A stretch of DNA of 64,000 bases from CAVZCK01 sp963798805 (GCA_963798805.1 CAWCVC010000010.1:124001-188000), one strand, 5' to 3'; shown: positions 9,051 to 18,594, counted from the stretch's first letter. The notes: generated by a model not told the origin, from the letters alone. Made by a program: numbers and translations.

Positions 9051-9341
9051 ATGCAGGTAGAAGCCAGAATCACCGACAAGCTGACCAAGGCTTTTTCGCC
9101 CCAAAAGCTGGTTGTCGAGAACGACTCTCACAAGCACGCCGGCCATGCCGCAATGCAGGGCGCGGCCAACACCGGGGAGACGCATTTCACCGTTACCATC
9201 GTATCGGAGCGATTTTCGGGCCGATCGCGGATCGAGCGGCACCGCATGGTGCACGAAGTGCTCGCCGAGGAGCTTGCCGGCCCGGTGCATGCGCTTGCGG
9301 TGAAGGCAAAAACGCCGGATGAGCTGACCGATGGCGCTTAA
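9051..9341 (+). CDS. bolA: BolA-family protein
   Basis: A 96-residue BolA protein with the expected pattern: ENDSHKHAGH, ETHFTVTIVSERFSG, then RHRMVHEVLAEEL with the conserved RH near the nucleic-acid-binding helix. BolA proteins pair with monothiol glutaredoxins in Fe-S handling and may bind DNA. The ATG at 9051 is chosen because CAGGAAAT precedes it and the domain begins at once. Its 3' end overlaps the MIP-channel gene by 11 bp. Confidence 0.93.
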   Translation: MQVEARITDKLTKAFSPQKLVVENDSHKHAGHAAMQGAANTGETHFTVTIVSERFSGRSRIERHRMVHEVLAEELAGPVHALAVKAKTPDELTDGA

Positions 9342-10059
9342 GGACGAGGCAGGCGGCGAGGCTGCTGGGCGGGAGGATGCGGCCGCCATACGGGCGGACG
9401 ACTCCGAGCTGACGCGGCTTACCGTCGCCGAAGCCATCGGCAGCGGATTTTTCGCCTTCATCATCGTTGCCGCCGGCATCCTCGCCGAGCGCTTCGCCAT
9501 CCACAATGTCGCGCTCGCCATGCTGATGACGGCGCTCGCCGCCGCCGGCGCTTTCGCGGTGCTGGCAGTGGCGCTGAAGGGGGCGGCGCGCGCGCTTTTC
9601 AATCCTGGACTGGCGCTCGCCTGCGCGCTTTCCGGCCGGATGCCGCTGCAGACCGCCATCATCTGCGCCGCCGGACAGATTGCGGCGGCCTTTCTCGGCG
9701 TCATGGCCGCCCATATCGTGACGGGGACCGGCGCGGTGCAGAACGCCTCGCAGATCGAAACCGGCGTCGGCGTCTGGCTCGGCGAATTTCTCGGCACCGC
9801 CATGTTCATTTTCGCCATGCTTGCGCTGGCACATCGGCGCGGCGAGCTGGCGGCGCTGATCGGCGCGCTCTGCCTCATCGCCATTTCGCTGACGACGCCG
9901 TCGATGAGCTTCGCCAATCCGGCGCTGACGCTCGCGCGCGCTCTCACCGACAGCTTCACCTCGATCCGCCTGGAAGACGCTCTCGTCATCGCGCCAATCC
10001 AGCTCTTGGCGGCGATCGCGGCATTTCTCGCCCATCGCTGGCTGCGGCCGGCCGACTGA
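9331..10059 (+). CDS. MIP-family (aquaporin/glycerol facilitator-like) channel
   Basis: A 242-residue inner-membrane protein with about six hydrophobic helices and the two pore half-helices of the MIP fold. The first carries NPG (RALFNPGLALA) in place of the usual NPA; the second has NPA (SFANPALTLAR). An Arg follows the second motif as in typical selectivity filters. The N-terminal ~30 residues are charged. The gene overlaps bolA, implying coupled expression. The solute is unknown. Confidence 0.82.
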   Translation: MALKDEAGGEAAGREDAAAIRADDSELTRLTVAEAIGSGFFAFIIVAAGILAERFAIHNVALAMLMTALAAAGAFAVLAVALKGAARALFNPGLALACALSGRMPLQTAIICAAGQIAAAFLGVMAAHIVTGTGAVQNASQIETGVGVWLGEFLGTAMFIFAMLALAHRRGELAALIGALCLIAISLTTPSMSFANPALTLARALTDSFTSIRLEDALVIAPIQLLAAIAAFLAHRWLRPAD

Positions 10060-10064
10060 AAGAA

Positions 10065-10107
10065 AAGGCCGCGCCGCTCACCCCGAAAAGCAAAGCGCCG
10101 CGGCCTT
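10065..10107. terminator. Bidirectional stem-loop terminator between convergent genes
   Basis: Arms at 10065-10078 and 10094-10107 pair as 9 bp, one C-C mismatch, then 4 bp, around a loop of about 15 bases. A-rich sequence lies on the left (AGAAAAGG) and T-rich on the right (GATCTTTAT). It sits between the MIP gene (+) and the GNAT gene (-) and can serve both. Confidence 0.7.
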
Positions 10108-10127
10108 GATCTTTATGGCAATGAATG

Positions 10128-10706
10128 TCAGGCGGCCGGGCTCAGCCGCTCCAGCGGGAACTCCAGCACGGCCATGACGAAGCCGCTGCTATTGTCGATC
10201 GCCTCGCTCCACAGCGACATCGGCGTCGGATAGGCGGGCCTCAGCTGGCCGACGACCTCGCCATGGTCGAAATACAGCTCGGCCTCGTATTTCTTGGCGA
10301 CGCGCTGCATCTTCCGGTTCTCGGCCAGGCAGTTCATATACAGCCTGTCCACGCCGCGATTGCGCGCCGAGACGATGATCCGGCCGAGCAGATCTGTGCC
10401 CACGCCGGAATCCTGATATTGGCGCTCGACGGAGAAAGCAGCCTCCGCATCGCCGTGCCAGCTCTCGCCGATCATGCGAAGCTCGGCGGTGGCGTGCATC
10501 TCGCGTCCGACGAAGAATCCGTAGATGACGCTTTGAAACTGGCCGGTCCCGTCTGCATAGCGGCGGATGAAATCGTCATCCACGGCCATGCCGAACCGCA
10601 TCCGGCGGCTTTCCGCATCGAGTCTGAGCAAGTGATCCCGGAATTTCTCGGTTTCCGTAAACCACAATTTCCTGATAGTGCCTCCCCAGATGTGAGTTTC
10701 AGGCAT
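10128..10706 (-). CDS. GNAT-family N-acetyltransferase
   Basis: A 192-residue acetyltransferase; the acetyl-CoA-binding region is around FSVERQYQDSGVGTDLLGRI (a Q/RxxGxG/A-type loop), followed by NRGVDRLYMNCLAENRKMQR. The ATG at 10706 is preferred over an in-frame TTG five codons upstream because GGAG lies 9 bases before it. Resembles GNAT proteins often seen as single genes in Rhizobiales. Substrate unknown. Confidence 0.85.
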   Translation of the reverse strand: MPETHIWGGTIRKLWFTETEKFRDHLLRLDAESRRMRFGMAVDDDFIRRYADGTGQFQSVIYGFFVGREMHATAELRMIGESWHGDAEAAFSVERQYQDSGVGTDLLGRIIVSARNRGVDRLYMNCLAENRKMQRVAKKYEAELYFDHGEVVGQLRPAYPTPMSLWSEAIDNSSGFVMAVLEFPLERLSPAA

Positions 10707-10971
10707 GTGCCAAATCTCCAACTGGTTGAACGAAGAAGCGGACCGAGTGCCTTATCGCCGGCCGGTCCGCTTGCTGCGTTGCACAATTATATGCTGACTG
10801 TGTCAGGGTAATGAAGTGCGACACAAGTATTAGCTGCATTGCGGAATGACAGCCATGCACGCAGAGCGGGTCTCGCCTGCCGCCGAGCTTGCACAACGCT
10901 GATGGGGCGGGCAAAATTCGGGCAGACAGGATCAATGGCAAGCAAAGCGTTTTGACGCCGGGAGACAGCGC

Positions 10972-12468
10972 ATGAAGGAAATCGGGCATTTTATCGGCGG
11001 AAAACGGGTTGCCGGGACGGGCGGACGCTTCGGCGACATTTACGCGCCGCATACGGGCGAGGTGCAGGCGAAGGTGGCGCTGGCCTCAGCCGCCGAAGTC
11101 GCGAAGGCTGTGGATAACGCCAAGGCCGCCCAGCCGGCCTGGGCCGCGCTCAACCCGCAGCGCCGCGCGCGGGTGATGTTCAAATTCCTGCAGCTTGCCC
11201 AGGCGGAGATGCGCTCGCTCGCCGAGATGCTCTCCTCCGAGCACGGCAAGACCGTTGCCGATTCGGCCGGCGACGTGCAACGCGGGCTCGAAGTCGTCGA
11301 GTTCTGCTGCGGCGCGCCGCAGCTTCTGAAAGGCGAATTCACCGAAGGGGCGGGCCCCGGCATCGACATCTACTCCCTGCGCCAGCCGCTCGGCATCGTC
11401 GCCGGCATTACACCGTTCAACTTCCCGGCCATGATCCCGTTGTGGAAGGCGGCCCCCGCGCTCACCGCCGGAAACGCCTTCATCCTCAAGCCGTCCGAGC
11501 GCGATCCGTCCGTGCCCATGCGCATCGGCGAATTGTTGATCGAGGCGGGTCTGCCGGAAGGCGTGTTCAACGTCGTCAACGGCGATAAGGAAGCGGTCGA
11601 CGCCATCCTGACGCATCCGGACATCAAGGCCGTCGGCTTCGTCGGCTCCACGCCGATTGCCGAATATATCTATGTGACCGGCACCGCCCATGGAAAGCGG
11701 GTGCAGTGCTTCGGCGGCGCCAAGAACCATATGATCGTGATGCCCGATGCCGATATGGACCAGGCTGTCGATGCGCTGATCGGGGCCGGCTATGGCTCGG
11801 CGGGCGAGCGCTGCATGGCGATCTCGGTGGCGGTTCCGGTCGGCGAGGCCACCGCGAATACGCTGGTCGAGAAGCTGATTCCCCGCGTCGAGGGGTTGAA
11901 GATCGGCCCCTATACCGATGAGGGCGCGGATTTCGGCCCGCTGGTCACCAAGGCGCAATTGCAGAAGGTGAAGAATTACGTCGATCTCGGTGTGCGCGAA
12001 GGCGCCTCGCTCGTCGTCGACGGTCGCGATTTCACCATGCAGGGCTATGAGAACGGCTTCTTCATGCGTGGCTGCCTGTTCGATAAGGTCAAGCCCGAGA
12101 TGCGCATCTATAAGGAGGAGATTTTCGGCCCCGTGCTCTCCATCGCCCGCGCCAAGGACTATGAGGAAGCGCTGCGCCTGCCGTCCTCGCACGAATATGG
12201 CAATGGCGTCGCCATTTTCACGCGCGACGGCGATGCGGCCAGGGACTTCGCCTCGAAGGTCGACACCGGCATGGTCGGCGTCAATGTGCCGATCCCGGTG
12301 CCGCTCGCCTATTACACTTTCGGCGGCTGGAAGCGCTCCGTCTTCGGCGACCTCAACCAGCACGGCGCTGACGGCTTCCGTTTCTACACCAAGACCAAGA
12401 CCGTGACGGCGCGCTGGCCGTCCGGCGTCAAGGAAGGCGCCGAGTTCGTCATTCCGACGATGAAGTGA
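10972..12468 (+). CDS. mmsA: CoA-acylating methylmalonate-semialdehyde dehydrogenase
   Basis: A 498-residue aldehyde dehydrogenase of the MmsA type. GITPFNFPAMIPLWKAAPAL and GSTPIAEYIYVTGTAHGKRV are typical of this subfamily, and the catalytic Cys is in SAGERCMAIS. It oxidises methylmalonate semialdehyde (valine, thymine or inositol breakdown) to propionyl-CoA with CoA and NAD+. Its product would feed the propionyl-CoA carboxylase whose alpha subunit lies at 18.6-20.7 kb. A small hypothetical gene follows. Confidence 0.95.
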   Translation: MKEIGHFIGGKRVAGTGGRFGDIYAPHTGEVQAKVALASAAEVAKAVDNAKAAQPAWAALNPQRRARVMFKFLQLAQAEMRSLAEMLSSEHGKTVADSAGDVQRGLEVVEFCCGAPQLLKGEFTEGAGPGIDIYSLRQPLGIVAGITPFNFPAMIPLWKAAPALTAGNAFILKPSERDPSVPMRIGELLIEAGLPEGVFNVVNGDKEAVDAILTHPDIKAVGFVGSTPIAEYIYVTGTAHGKRVQCFGGAKNHMIVMPDADMDQAVDALIGAGYGSAGERCMAISVAVPVGEATANTLVEKLIPRVEGLKIGPYTDEGADFGPLVTKAQLQKVKNYVDLGVREGASLVVDGRDFTMQGYENGFFMRGCLFDKVKPEMRIYKEEIFGPVLSIARAKDYEEALRLPSSHEYGNGVAIFTRDGDAARDFASKVDTGMVGVNVPIPVPLAYYTFGGWKRSVFGDLNQHGADGFRFYTKTKTVTARWPSGVKEGAEFVIPTMK

Positions 12469-12518
12469 GATAGGGCGCGGTTTCCAAGGGGACGGCCGGT
12501 CATGGCCGGATCGATCGA

Positions 12519-12788
12519 ATGAGGGGCGTGTCCTGGCTGGTGCTCGTTCTCGCCGTCATTCTGGTCGGCGCGGTGGGCTATTTTGCCTTGAAGTACGACA
12601 CGATCGACCCGTGCCGCGCCACCGCCCGCCTGGTGCAGAAGGACTGCACCCGCTTTTTCAGCGACCAGTCCTGCGATGATCTGAAAACCATGGACGAGGA
12701 CCAGCTCACCCAGATCATCCGGAAGCGGAAGGGCTATTTTCGCTGTTTCCGGGAGCTGTCGAAAAATACGCCGTTTGCCGGTGAATGA
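12519..12788 (+). CDS. Small single-pass membrane or secreted protein, unknown function
   Basis: An 89-residue protein with one N-terminal hydrophobic segment (residues 5-24) and a short charged domain with five Cys (DPCRAT, KDCTRF, QSCDDL, YFRCF). The hydrophobic segment could be an anchor or an uncleaved signal. No family recognised. It follows mmsA in the same direction after 50 bp, so it may share that transcript. Confidence 0.55.
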   Translation: MRGVSWLVLVLAVILVGAVGYFALKYDTIDPCRATARLVQKDCTRFFSDQSCDDLKTMDEDQLTQIIRKRKGYFRCFRELSKNTPFAGE

Positions 12789-12964
12789 GCCGGCGCGGCC
12801 CGGCAGGCGAACGATGATCTGCGGATGCCAGGGTTGTAGAGTGTAGTGCTGGTGACCTTGAGGACTGGGTTGCGTTGCGCTGTCTGTTATGGCCGCATCA
12901 TATAGCGCAAGAACATCGCACGGGCGTCGACGCTCTGTTCCGGTACCAAGCGGGTCGTTTACTT

Positions 12965-12983
12965 CCGCAAGATAATCTTGCGG
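12965..12983. repeat. Short perfect palindrome downstream of uppP
   Basis: A 9-bp inverted repeat around a single central base (CCGCAAGAT / ATCTTGCGG), lying 28 bp past the end of uppP. No T-run follows on the minus strand, so its role as a terminator is doubtful; its symmetry would also suit a protein-binding site. The rest of the 12789-13010 gap shows nothing recognisable. Confidence 0.4.
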
Positions 12984-13010
12984 TCCGACAAATAGCCCGC
13001 GGTGCCAGCC

Positions 13011-13805
13011 CTAAGTATAAAGCAGCACCAGCACGAATGTCCCCAGCGCGATCCGGTAGAAGGCGAAGGGGGCAAAGCCGATCTTGCTCACGACGGCGAG
13101 GAACGGCTTCACCACCAGGAGCGCGGCGATGAAGGCGGCGACGAAGCCGACACCGATCAGCCCGGCATCGTCGAATGACAGATCGGCACGGTTCTTGAAG
13201 GCGTCATAGGCGAAGGCCGCGGTCATGGTCGGGATCGACAGGAAGAACGAGAACTCCGCTGCCGTGCGCCGCTCCAGGCCCAAGAGCAGGCCACCGATGA
13301 TGGTCGCGCCGGAGCGGGAGACGCCGGGAATCAGTGCCAGACATTGCCACACACCGACCATGAAGCCGGTCCGCAAGGGAACCACATCGACCTCTTTATA
13401 CAGCACGCGCTTCTGCATCTCTTCGACGATGAGAATGACCACGCCGCCGATGATCAGCGCCGTCGCCACCACGACAGGCGTGAACAGCCTTGCCTTGATG
13501 AAGCCGTGCAGTCCCGCGCCGAGCACCATGGCGGGCAGGAAGGCGAGCAGGATCAGCAGGGCAAAACGTCGCGCAGCCGGGCTGGTGGGCAGGCCGATAA
13601 TCGTGCCGAAGATCTTCTGCCTATAGAGCACGATCAGCGCAAGAATCGCACCGAGCTGGATCATCACCTCGAAAGTCTTGCCGGGAGGACCTTTGAAGCC
13701 GAGCAAATCAACAAATAGAATAAGATGGCCGGTCGAAGAGACTGGCAGGAATTCGGTCAGCCCTTCGATGACGCCGAGCAGAGCGGCGATCAGATAATTT
13801 TCCAT
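13011..13805 (-). CDS. uppP: Undecaprenyl-diphosphatase (BacA/UppP family)
   Basis: A 264-residue polytopic membrane protein with both family motifs: GVIEGLTEFLPVSSTGHLIL near the N-terminus (the [E/Q]xxxE region) and IPGVSRSGATI in the middle (PGxSRSxxT). It dephosphorylates undecaprenyl pyrophosphate, recycling the lipid carrier for peptidoglycan, and gives bacitracin resistance. It is transcribed divergently from the TspO-family gene. Confidence 0.95.
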   Translation of the reverse strand: MENYLIAALLGVIEGLTEFLPVSSTGHLILFVDLLGFKGPPGKTFEVMIQLGAILALIVLYRQKIFGTIIGLPTSPAARRFALLILLAFLPAMVLGAGLHGFIKARLFTPVVVATALIIGGVVILIVEEMQKRVLYKEVDVVPLRTGFMVGVWQCLALIPGVSRSGATIIGGLLLGLERRTAAEFSFFLSIPTMTAAFAYDAFKNRADLSFDDAGLIGVGFVAAFIAALLVVKPFLAVVSKIGFAPFAFYRIALGTFVLVLLYT

Positions 13806-14016
13806 AAATCATTCCCAAGACTTCTGGGTGGCATGCGCCCTGGCAGGCATTGGCGCCGGCGGCGGCGGAAGTCAAGCGTTCATCGTGCCTCATCCCGAGC
13901 TTGTCGCTGCGAACATCTGGAACGGTTAATATCTTAACGGTGTTCTCTCCCCGCGCAGCCCCGCCGCAGGTACCGGTAGTCCGAACCGGCGCCGCGGCGA
14001 TCATACAAGGACCCAC

Positions 14017-14499
14017 ATGCTCGACTGGACTGCACCCGACGTCATCTCCTTTGGCATTTTCGCCGCTCTCGTGATTGCCGCGGCCGGCTTCGGCGGCCAA
14101 TGGAGCGCCGACCCCTGGTACAAGACGCTGGCGAAACCGAGCTGGACGCCGCCCGATTGGGTATTTCCGGTGGCCTGGTCCGTGCTTTATTTTATGATGG
14201 CCGTTGCCGGCTGGCTGGTCTGGCAGACGCCAAATACGGAGAAGACCGCCGCCCTCGCGCTTTGGGCCGTGCAGCTTCTTCTCAACGCATTCTGGTCCTA
14301 CATCTTTTTCGGCCGCAGGGAGATCGGCCTCGCCTTGTTCGAGCTAATCGGCCTATGGCTCACTATCGCCGGCTTCGTGGTCCTCGCCTGGCCGGTCAAT
14401 CGGGCCGCCTCACTGCTCTTCGTGCCCTATCTGATCTGGGTCAGCTATGCGGGCGCGCTGAACGCCGTCATCTGGCGGCGCAACCCGGTGAGGGCGTGA
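14017..14499 (+). CDS. TspO/MBR-family membrane protein
   Basis: A 160-residue five-helix membrane protein with the family hallmarks DPWYKTLAKPSWTPPDWVF, VAWSVLYFMMAVAGWLVW and LLLNAFWSYIFF (W-rich, with the ALWAVQLLLNAFWS helix). TspO proteins bind porphyrins and, in Rhodobacter, modulate pigment-gene expression under oxygen. It stands alone between uppP (divergent) and the esterase gene. Confidence 0.92.
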   Translation: MLDWTAPDVISFGIFAALVIAAAGFGGQWSADPWYKTLAKPSWTPPDWVFPVAWSVLYFMMAVAGWLVWQTPNTEKTAALALWAVQLLLNAFWSYIFFGRREIGLALFELIGLWLTIAGFVVLAWPVNRAASLLFVPYLIWVSYAGALNAVIWRRNPVRA

Positions 14500-14657
14500 T
14501 ATTTCGGGGACGGCTCGCAGCGGATTATGTGAATTGCTGCCGGATTGTTCTGATCAGCGCCCATCTTTGCTGTATCAACCGGCCCCGCGATCGGTTCTGA
14601 GAGATCGCAAATGAGAGGCTTCGGCGCCTGCATGTCGGGCAAAAATGCGGTAGGCTT

Positions 14658-15758
14658 ATGGGATTGACGGACGATCGGGGCACAGCCATCGGCGACGACC
14701 ACATGAAACGCTATCGGCGGGGCAGCGCGAGCCCTTTTGGTCGGGCCGGCGCCTTGCTGAGGCGTGTGCTTCGGCGGCAGCCGGCGCCTGCTCCCGAGAG
14801 CCCGGATACGGCGAGCCCGGTCCTCGAACCGGACAATCCGATCGCCCCGAATACCGGGCGCTGGCTCTCGGAAAGCTTCATCAATTTCGCCGGAACGCGG
14901 AATTACCGGCTCTACATTCCGAGCGCCTATCGCGGTCAGCCAATGCCGCTCATCGTCATGCTGCATGGCTGCCAGCAATGGCCCGATGATTTCGCCGCCG
15001 GCACGCGGATGAACTTCGTCGCCGAGGAGGCCGGCTGCTTCGTCGCCTATCCCGGCCAGCCACGATCGGCCAACGGCCTCAGATGCTGGAACTGGTTCAA
15101 CCCGCGCCATCAGCATCGCGGACGCGGCGAGCCGTCTCTGATCGCCGGCATTACCCGGCAGGTGATGAGCCGCTACAATATCGACCCGGCTCGCGTCTAT
15201 GTCGCCGGCCTGTCGGCGGGCGGCGCGGTAGCGGCGATCATGGCCGCCACCTATCCCGATCTCTATGCCGCCGCCGGCGTCCATTCCGGGCTTGCCCGCG
15301 GCTCCGCCCGCAACGTGCCCTCGGCCTATGCCGTGATGCGCAACGGGCTGGCGGAAATCGCCGCCGAAGTCGCGGCGCCGCCGATTTCGCTCGTGCGCCG
15401 GCGCCCCGTGCCGATGATCGTCTTTCACGGCGACCGCGACGACACGGTGCATCCGCGCAACAGCGATCACGTGCTGGAGCAGGCCTGGCCCGGCGCGGCC
15501 GGCGTCTTGCGGCAGAAGCGCAAGCGCGGCCGGGTCAAGGGCGGGCATGGCTATACAAGCACCGCCTATATGGACGAGCGCGGACGGTCAGTGCTGGAGA
15601 TGTGGGAGGTGCACGATTCCGGTCACGCCTGGTCGGGCGGCAATGCCGCGGGCTCGTTCACCGATCAGAAAGGGCCGGACGCCTCGCGCGAGATGATGCG
15701 GTTCTTCCTGGAGCACCGGCTCGAGGGAGCCGCGTTGACGGAGGGCGCCGAGGACTGA
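14658..15758 (+). CDS. PHB-depolymerase-like esterase (alpha/beta hydrolase)
   Basis: A 366-residue protein of the PhaZ/LpqC esterase type. NYRLYIPSAYRG begins the catalytic domain; LIVMLHGCQQ provides the oxyanion region; GLSAGGAVA carries the nucleophile Ser; FHGDRDDTVHP carries the likely acid Asp; and DSGHAWSGG has the catalytic His. There is no clear signal peptide. The N-terminal ~70 residues are Arg/Pro-rich and not conserved; an alternative start is the ATG at 14703. Substrate could be a short polyester or a feruloyl-type ester. Confidence 0.85.
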   Translation: MGLTDDRGTAIGDDHMKRYRRGSASPFGRAGALLRRVLRRQPAPAPESPDTASPVLEPDNPIAPNTGRWLSESFINFAGTRNYRLYIPSAYRGQPMPLIVMLHGCQQWPDDFAAGTRMNFVAEEAGCFVAYPGQPRSANGLRCWNWFNPRHQHRGRGEPSLIAGITRQVMSRYNIDPARVYVAGLSAGGAVAAIMAATYPDLYAAAGVHSGLARGSARNVPSAYAVMRNGLAEIAAEVAAPPISLVRRRPVPMIVFHGDRDDTVHPRNSDHVLEQAWPGAAGVLRQKRKRGRVKGGHGYTSTAYMDERGRSVLEMWEVHDSGHAWSGGNAAGSFTDQKGPDASREMMRFFLEHRLEGAALTEGAED

Positions 15759-15763
15759 CACCG

Positions 15764-16861
15764 CTAAGGCAGTCGCAACGTCAATTCGATCGGCCCGCCA
15801 TTTTCCACCCCGTCGAAGAGCACGAGCAGGCGAAGCTTGCCTTCATCCGCGCCGAGCACGGTGAGCGCCTCGGCCTTGGCTGGCCCTTCGACGCCGGCAA
15901 CCGGTTCGAGCTGGCCGATTTCTGTCAGCGCGCCGCCGACGCGCGGCTCGGCGATGAAGATGCGGTAAGGCAAAGGCTGGTTCTGCGCCGGGCCGGCGAG
16001 CACCACCAGCCGTCCGTCAGGCAGGCTCGCCAGATCGCGGATGCCAATGTCCTTGCCGAGCTTCAGCGGAATGACCTCCGGAGCATCGCCGACAGGCGCC
16101 TCGCCTGGCACGAAGGCGCCCGAAAGCGCGGTCCCGACGATGAACGCTGCCCCGTCGATCGAAGGCGCACGCAGGCCGATCAGCAGCCGCCCGCCTTCAA
16201 TCGCCAGCCCTTCGATGTTGAGTCCGTTCACTGCCTCATCGAGGCTCTTGCCGAAATAACCCCCGACCGGCTCGGCGCGCTGGAGCACATGGGAAAGGCG
16301 CCAGCTCAGCTCGACAGCCTCGCTCCACATCTCCTCCGGCAGCGTCTCGCCATCCTCACCGACAGGGATGCCATCCGCATTCACCTTGATCCGCGCCAAC
16401 AGAAAAGCCGCGGGATTGAACTTGCCGCTGCGGCGCGAGCAGCCATGCGAGCCGGCGACGTAGAAATAGGGCTCGGCATAGGCCACCGCCTCGCCGTCGA
16501 AGTCGCCGACCTGCTCGCCGCCGGGGCAATCGGCCTCCGGCGGCGAGCCGGGAATATCATCAGGCAGCGTCTTTCCCGTCAGCTTGATGCTCGTGCCGGG
16601 GAAGATCGTCGTACCCACAAGCTTGGCGAATTGCGCGCTGCGGCTCTCGTCATTGATGAACAGGCAGAGCCGGCCGCCATCCGGTCCCGGCGGCAGGCAG
16701 GCGACGCCGCTCAGATCGGCGGCGACCTCCCCATGCTTGCCGGCGAACGCGCCTTCGACCTGATAGGTAATCTTCGCAGCTATGGGCGCGGCGCTCATGC
16801 GCATATCTCCGGCAAGCATTGCGGCAAGAACGGCCGCCGCGGGAGCAATCATACGGATCAT
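15764..16861 (-). CDS. DUF3616-domain protein, exported
   Basis: About 365 residues with a signal peptide (MIRMIAPAAAVLAAMLAGDM) and a beta-rich DUF3616 body (DLSGVACLP, GEQVGDFDGEAVAYAEPYFY, INIEGLAIEGGRL-like segment, RDLASLPDGRLVVLAGP). The fold is probably a beta-propeller; function unknown. The start at 16861 gives a normal signal peptide, whereas the upstream in-frame start adds 21 unconserved residues. The 3' end is 6 bp from the esterase gene, so the two genes converge tightly. Confidence 0.82.
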   Translation of the reverse strand: MIRMIAPAAAVLAAMLAGDMRMSAAPIAAKITYQVEGAFAGKHGEVAADLSGVACLPPGPDGGRLCLFINDESRSAQFAKLVGTTIFPGTSIKLTGKTLPDDIPGSPPEADCPGGEQVGDFDGEAVAYAEPYFYVAGSHGCSRRSGKFNPAAFLLARIKVNADGIPVGEDGETLPEEMWSEAVELSWRLSHVLQRAEPVGGYFGKSLDEAVNGLNIEGLAIEGGRLLIGLRAPSIDGAAFIVGTALSGAFVPGEAPVGDAPEVIPLKLGKDIGIRDLASLPDGRLVVLAGPAQNQPLPYRIFIAEPRVGGALTEIGQLEPVAGVEGPAKAEALTVLGADEGKLRLLVLFDGVENGGPIELTLRLP

Positions 16862-17013
16862 GGTGGAAACTATCGCGCCGCCGCAAGGTTCACGCCAGAG
16901 GAAAAGGAGGCCACGGCTCGGCAACCAGCCTGCGCTACACTTGAAGCCGCAATCCCGCGCCGCCCTTGTTCGGTCCTGAACCGGCCCTACTGTCGCGCCG
17001 CGCCGATTTGCGC

Positions 17014-17066
17014 TAGAGCGGGATGAGGAAAAGTGGGAACCGGTTTTCCGCTCGCATCCCGCTCTA
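17014..17066. repeat. Dispersed Rhizobiales-type palindrome (GAGCGGGATG...CATCCCGCTC)
   Basis: A 53-bp imperfect palindrome with outer arms TAGAGCGGGATG and CATCCCGCTCTA around AGGAAAAGTGGGAACCGG and TTTTCCGCTCG. This sequence type is common between genes in Rhizobiales. It lies between the divergent DUF3616 and hypothetical genes, about 70 bp from the latter start. Confidence 0.75.
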
Positions 17067-17139
17067 AGCTAATAAAGTCGATCACTGTCATGATTTTGGA
17101 GTTGGGGCCTGTCGCCGGCCCGATGAGGAGAGACGCTCG

Positions 17140-18381
17140 ATGCCACGCTTCAAAGCCGCATGTCTTGTTCTGGGGCTCGCGATCGGCGCGCTCCTTCCCG
17201 CCGCCTTCGCCCGGTACGATGGCGCAGCGGCGCAGCAGGAAACCGCCGACAAGGCGCACGGCCTCGCTGACCTGATCTCGCATGCGCTCGAACCGTCCCG
17301 ACTGCCGGAGATCTATACCGACTTCCGCCGCTCCGTGCGGGACGTATACCTGCCCGCGCTTCGCGACACGCTGCAGAAGGGCGTGCCCGGCAAGCCACCG
17401 CTCGATGAGGAGCAGAAGAAGGCGCTCGGCGCATTCGCCGATTTGCTCAACTATTCCCTGCGCGCCAGCGACGAGCTCGAGCCGTTCCTGCAGCAGAATC
17501 GCGACGCCATCATCTCCGACATCGCGACGCTCGAGGCGAAATATCTGTCGCTTCCCGAGATCAAAGCTCTTCGCGAGCTGCTCGACATGCCGGCCATGCG
17601 CAAGATCTTCAATGCGATCTACGCCGCCTCTCGGCTGTTCACCGGCTATACTTACGAAGATATGCGCAGCTATTACGCGCAATCGGCTTGGCTCAGCGAT
17701 CTGAAATCCAGCCTCACCGGAAACCCGCTCGTCGAGCCGAATGCGCCGCCGCCCTCGCCTGAGAAGATCGCCAAGGCCGGCGCGATCATCAACGATTTCC
17801 TGCGCGTGTCACGCCTCGACGAGATGGTGCACGACGTCATTCGCTTCGCCCGCGACGTCCAGCTCGACGGCAGCCAGAAACCCGACGGCGAGGGCAAGGA
17901 CGCGCAGGCTCAGAATCAGGTCGAATGGCTGGAGTTCTTCTACAATCTGCAGAAGACCTTCGTGCTGACGGCGGGGCCGTCGACGCTCGCCGCCATGTTC
18001 AGCGACGAGCAGCTCGATCAGCTCCACCTCCTCGTGCTGTCGCCAGTGATGACGAAGAGCTTCGGCCTGTTGCAGGAAACCGTGCGCGCCGCTACCTCGC
18101 TTACCCGGCAGGACATCCAGTCGCTTCAGACCTTTGCCGAGAATGCCGAAAAGAACGGGCTGTTCGGGACGCGCACGGAAGAGGAACAGGAGCAGCTCAA
18201 GCTGGAGACCCAGGCGCTCGCGCAAATCTGGCGCGACCGGGCGTGGAACTATCTGAAGCCGGAAACGCGCGAGGGCCTCAGCAGAGCGATCAAGGAAATC
18301 CAGAAGCTGGAGGAGGAGCGCTCGAAGAAGAACGACGAGGACGAGGATAATGGCGCGGCACATGGCGTGCAGCGGTTGTGA
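17140..18381 (+). CDS. Exported helical protein of unknown function
   Basis: A 413-residue protein with a signal peptide (LVLGLAIGALLPAAFA) and an otherwise almost all-helical body. FSDEQLDQLHLLVLSPVMTKSF loosely recalls DUF2059-type segments, but I would not assign it. Residues ~360-405 are a charged coiled coil (IKEIQKLEEERSKKNDEDED). Likely periplasmic. No operon partner is seen; the neighbouring genes run the other way. Confidence 0.7.
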   Translation: MPRFKAACLVLGLAIGALLPAAFARYDGAAAQQETADKAHGLADLISHALEPSRLPEIYTDFRRSVRDVYLPALRDTLQKGVPGKPPLDEEQKKALGAFADLLNYSLRASDELEPFLQQNRDAIISDIATLEAKYLSLPEIKALRELLDMPAMRKIFNAIYAASRLFTGYTYEDMRSYYAQSAWLSDLKSSLTGNPLVEPNAPPPSPEKIAKAGAIINDFLRVSRLDEMVHDVIRFARDVQLDGSQKPDGEGKDAQAQNQVEWLEFFYNLQKTFVLTAGPSTLAAMFSDEQLDQLHLLVLSPVMTKSFGLLQETVRAATSLTRQDIQSLQTFAENAEKNGLFGTRTEEEQEQLKLETQALAQIWRDRAWNYLKPETREGLSRAIKEIQKLEEERSKKNDEDEDNGAAHGVQRL

Positions 18382-18514
18382 GCGGATCGCTATGCCGATC
18401 AGGCTTGCTTCAGAACCTGCTTTTCCCTTCGGAGAGTTCTCCGCTCCACCGGGTTTCGTCGCCCCCGGACGGCCCGCAGGCCGAGCCGGGGTCCCAACCC
18501 GCATCGCCTCACGC

Positions 18515-18594
18515 GATCCCGGACAGCCTTTCAGGCTTCCGGGATGACTCAAGGAGACATTCCGCAGGTTTGCGGAGATCTCTCAAGTGAGCGG
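18515..18594. repeat. Two adjacent REP-like hairpins
   Basis: GATCCCGG at 18515 pairs with CCGGGATG ending at 18546 around inner AGCC/GGCT. A second hairpin, around CCGCA...TGCGG, spans 18553-18594. The preceding stretch from 18430 also holds smaller GC-rich inverted repeats (CGGAGA/TCTCCG). No gene is seen in 18382-18645, so these palindromes are the main content of that gap. They may act as transcription terminators for the hypothetical gene. Confidence 0.5.
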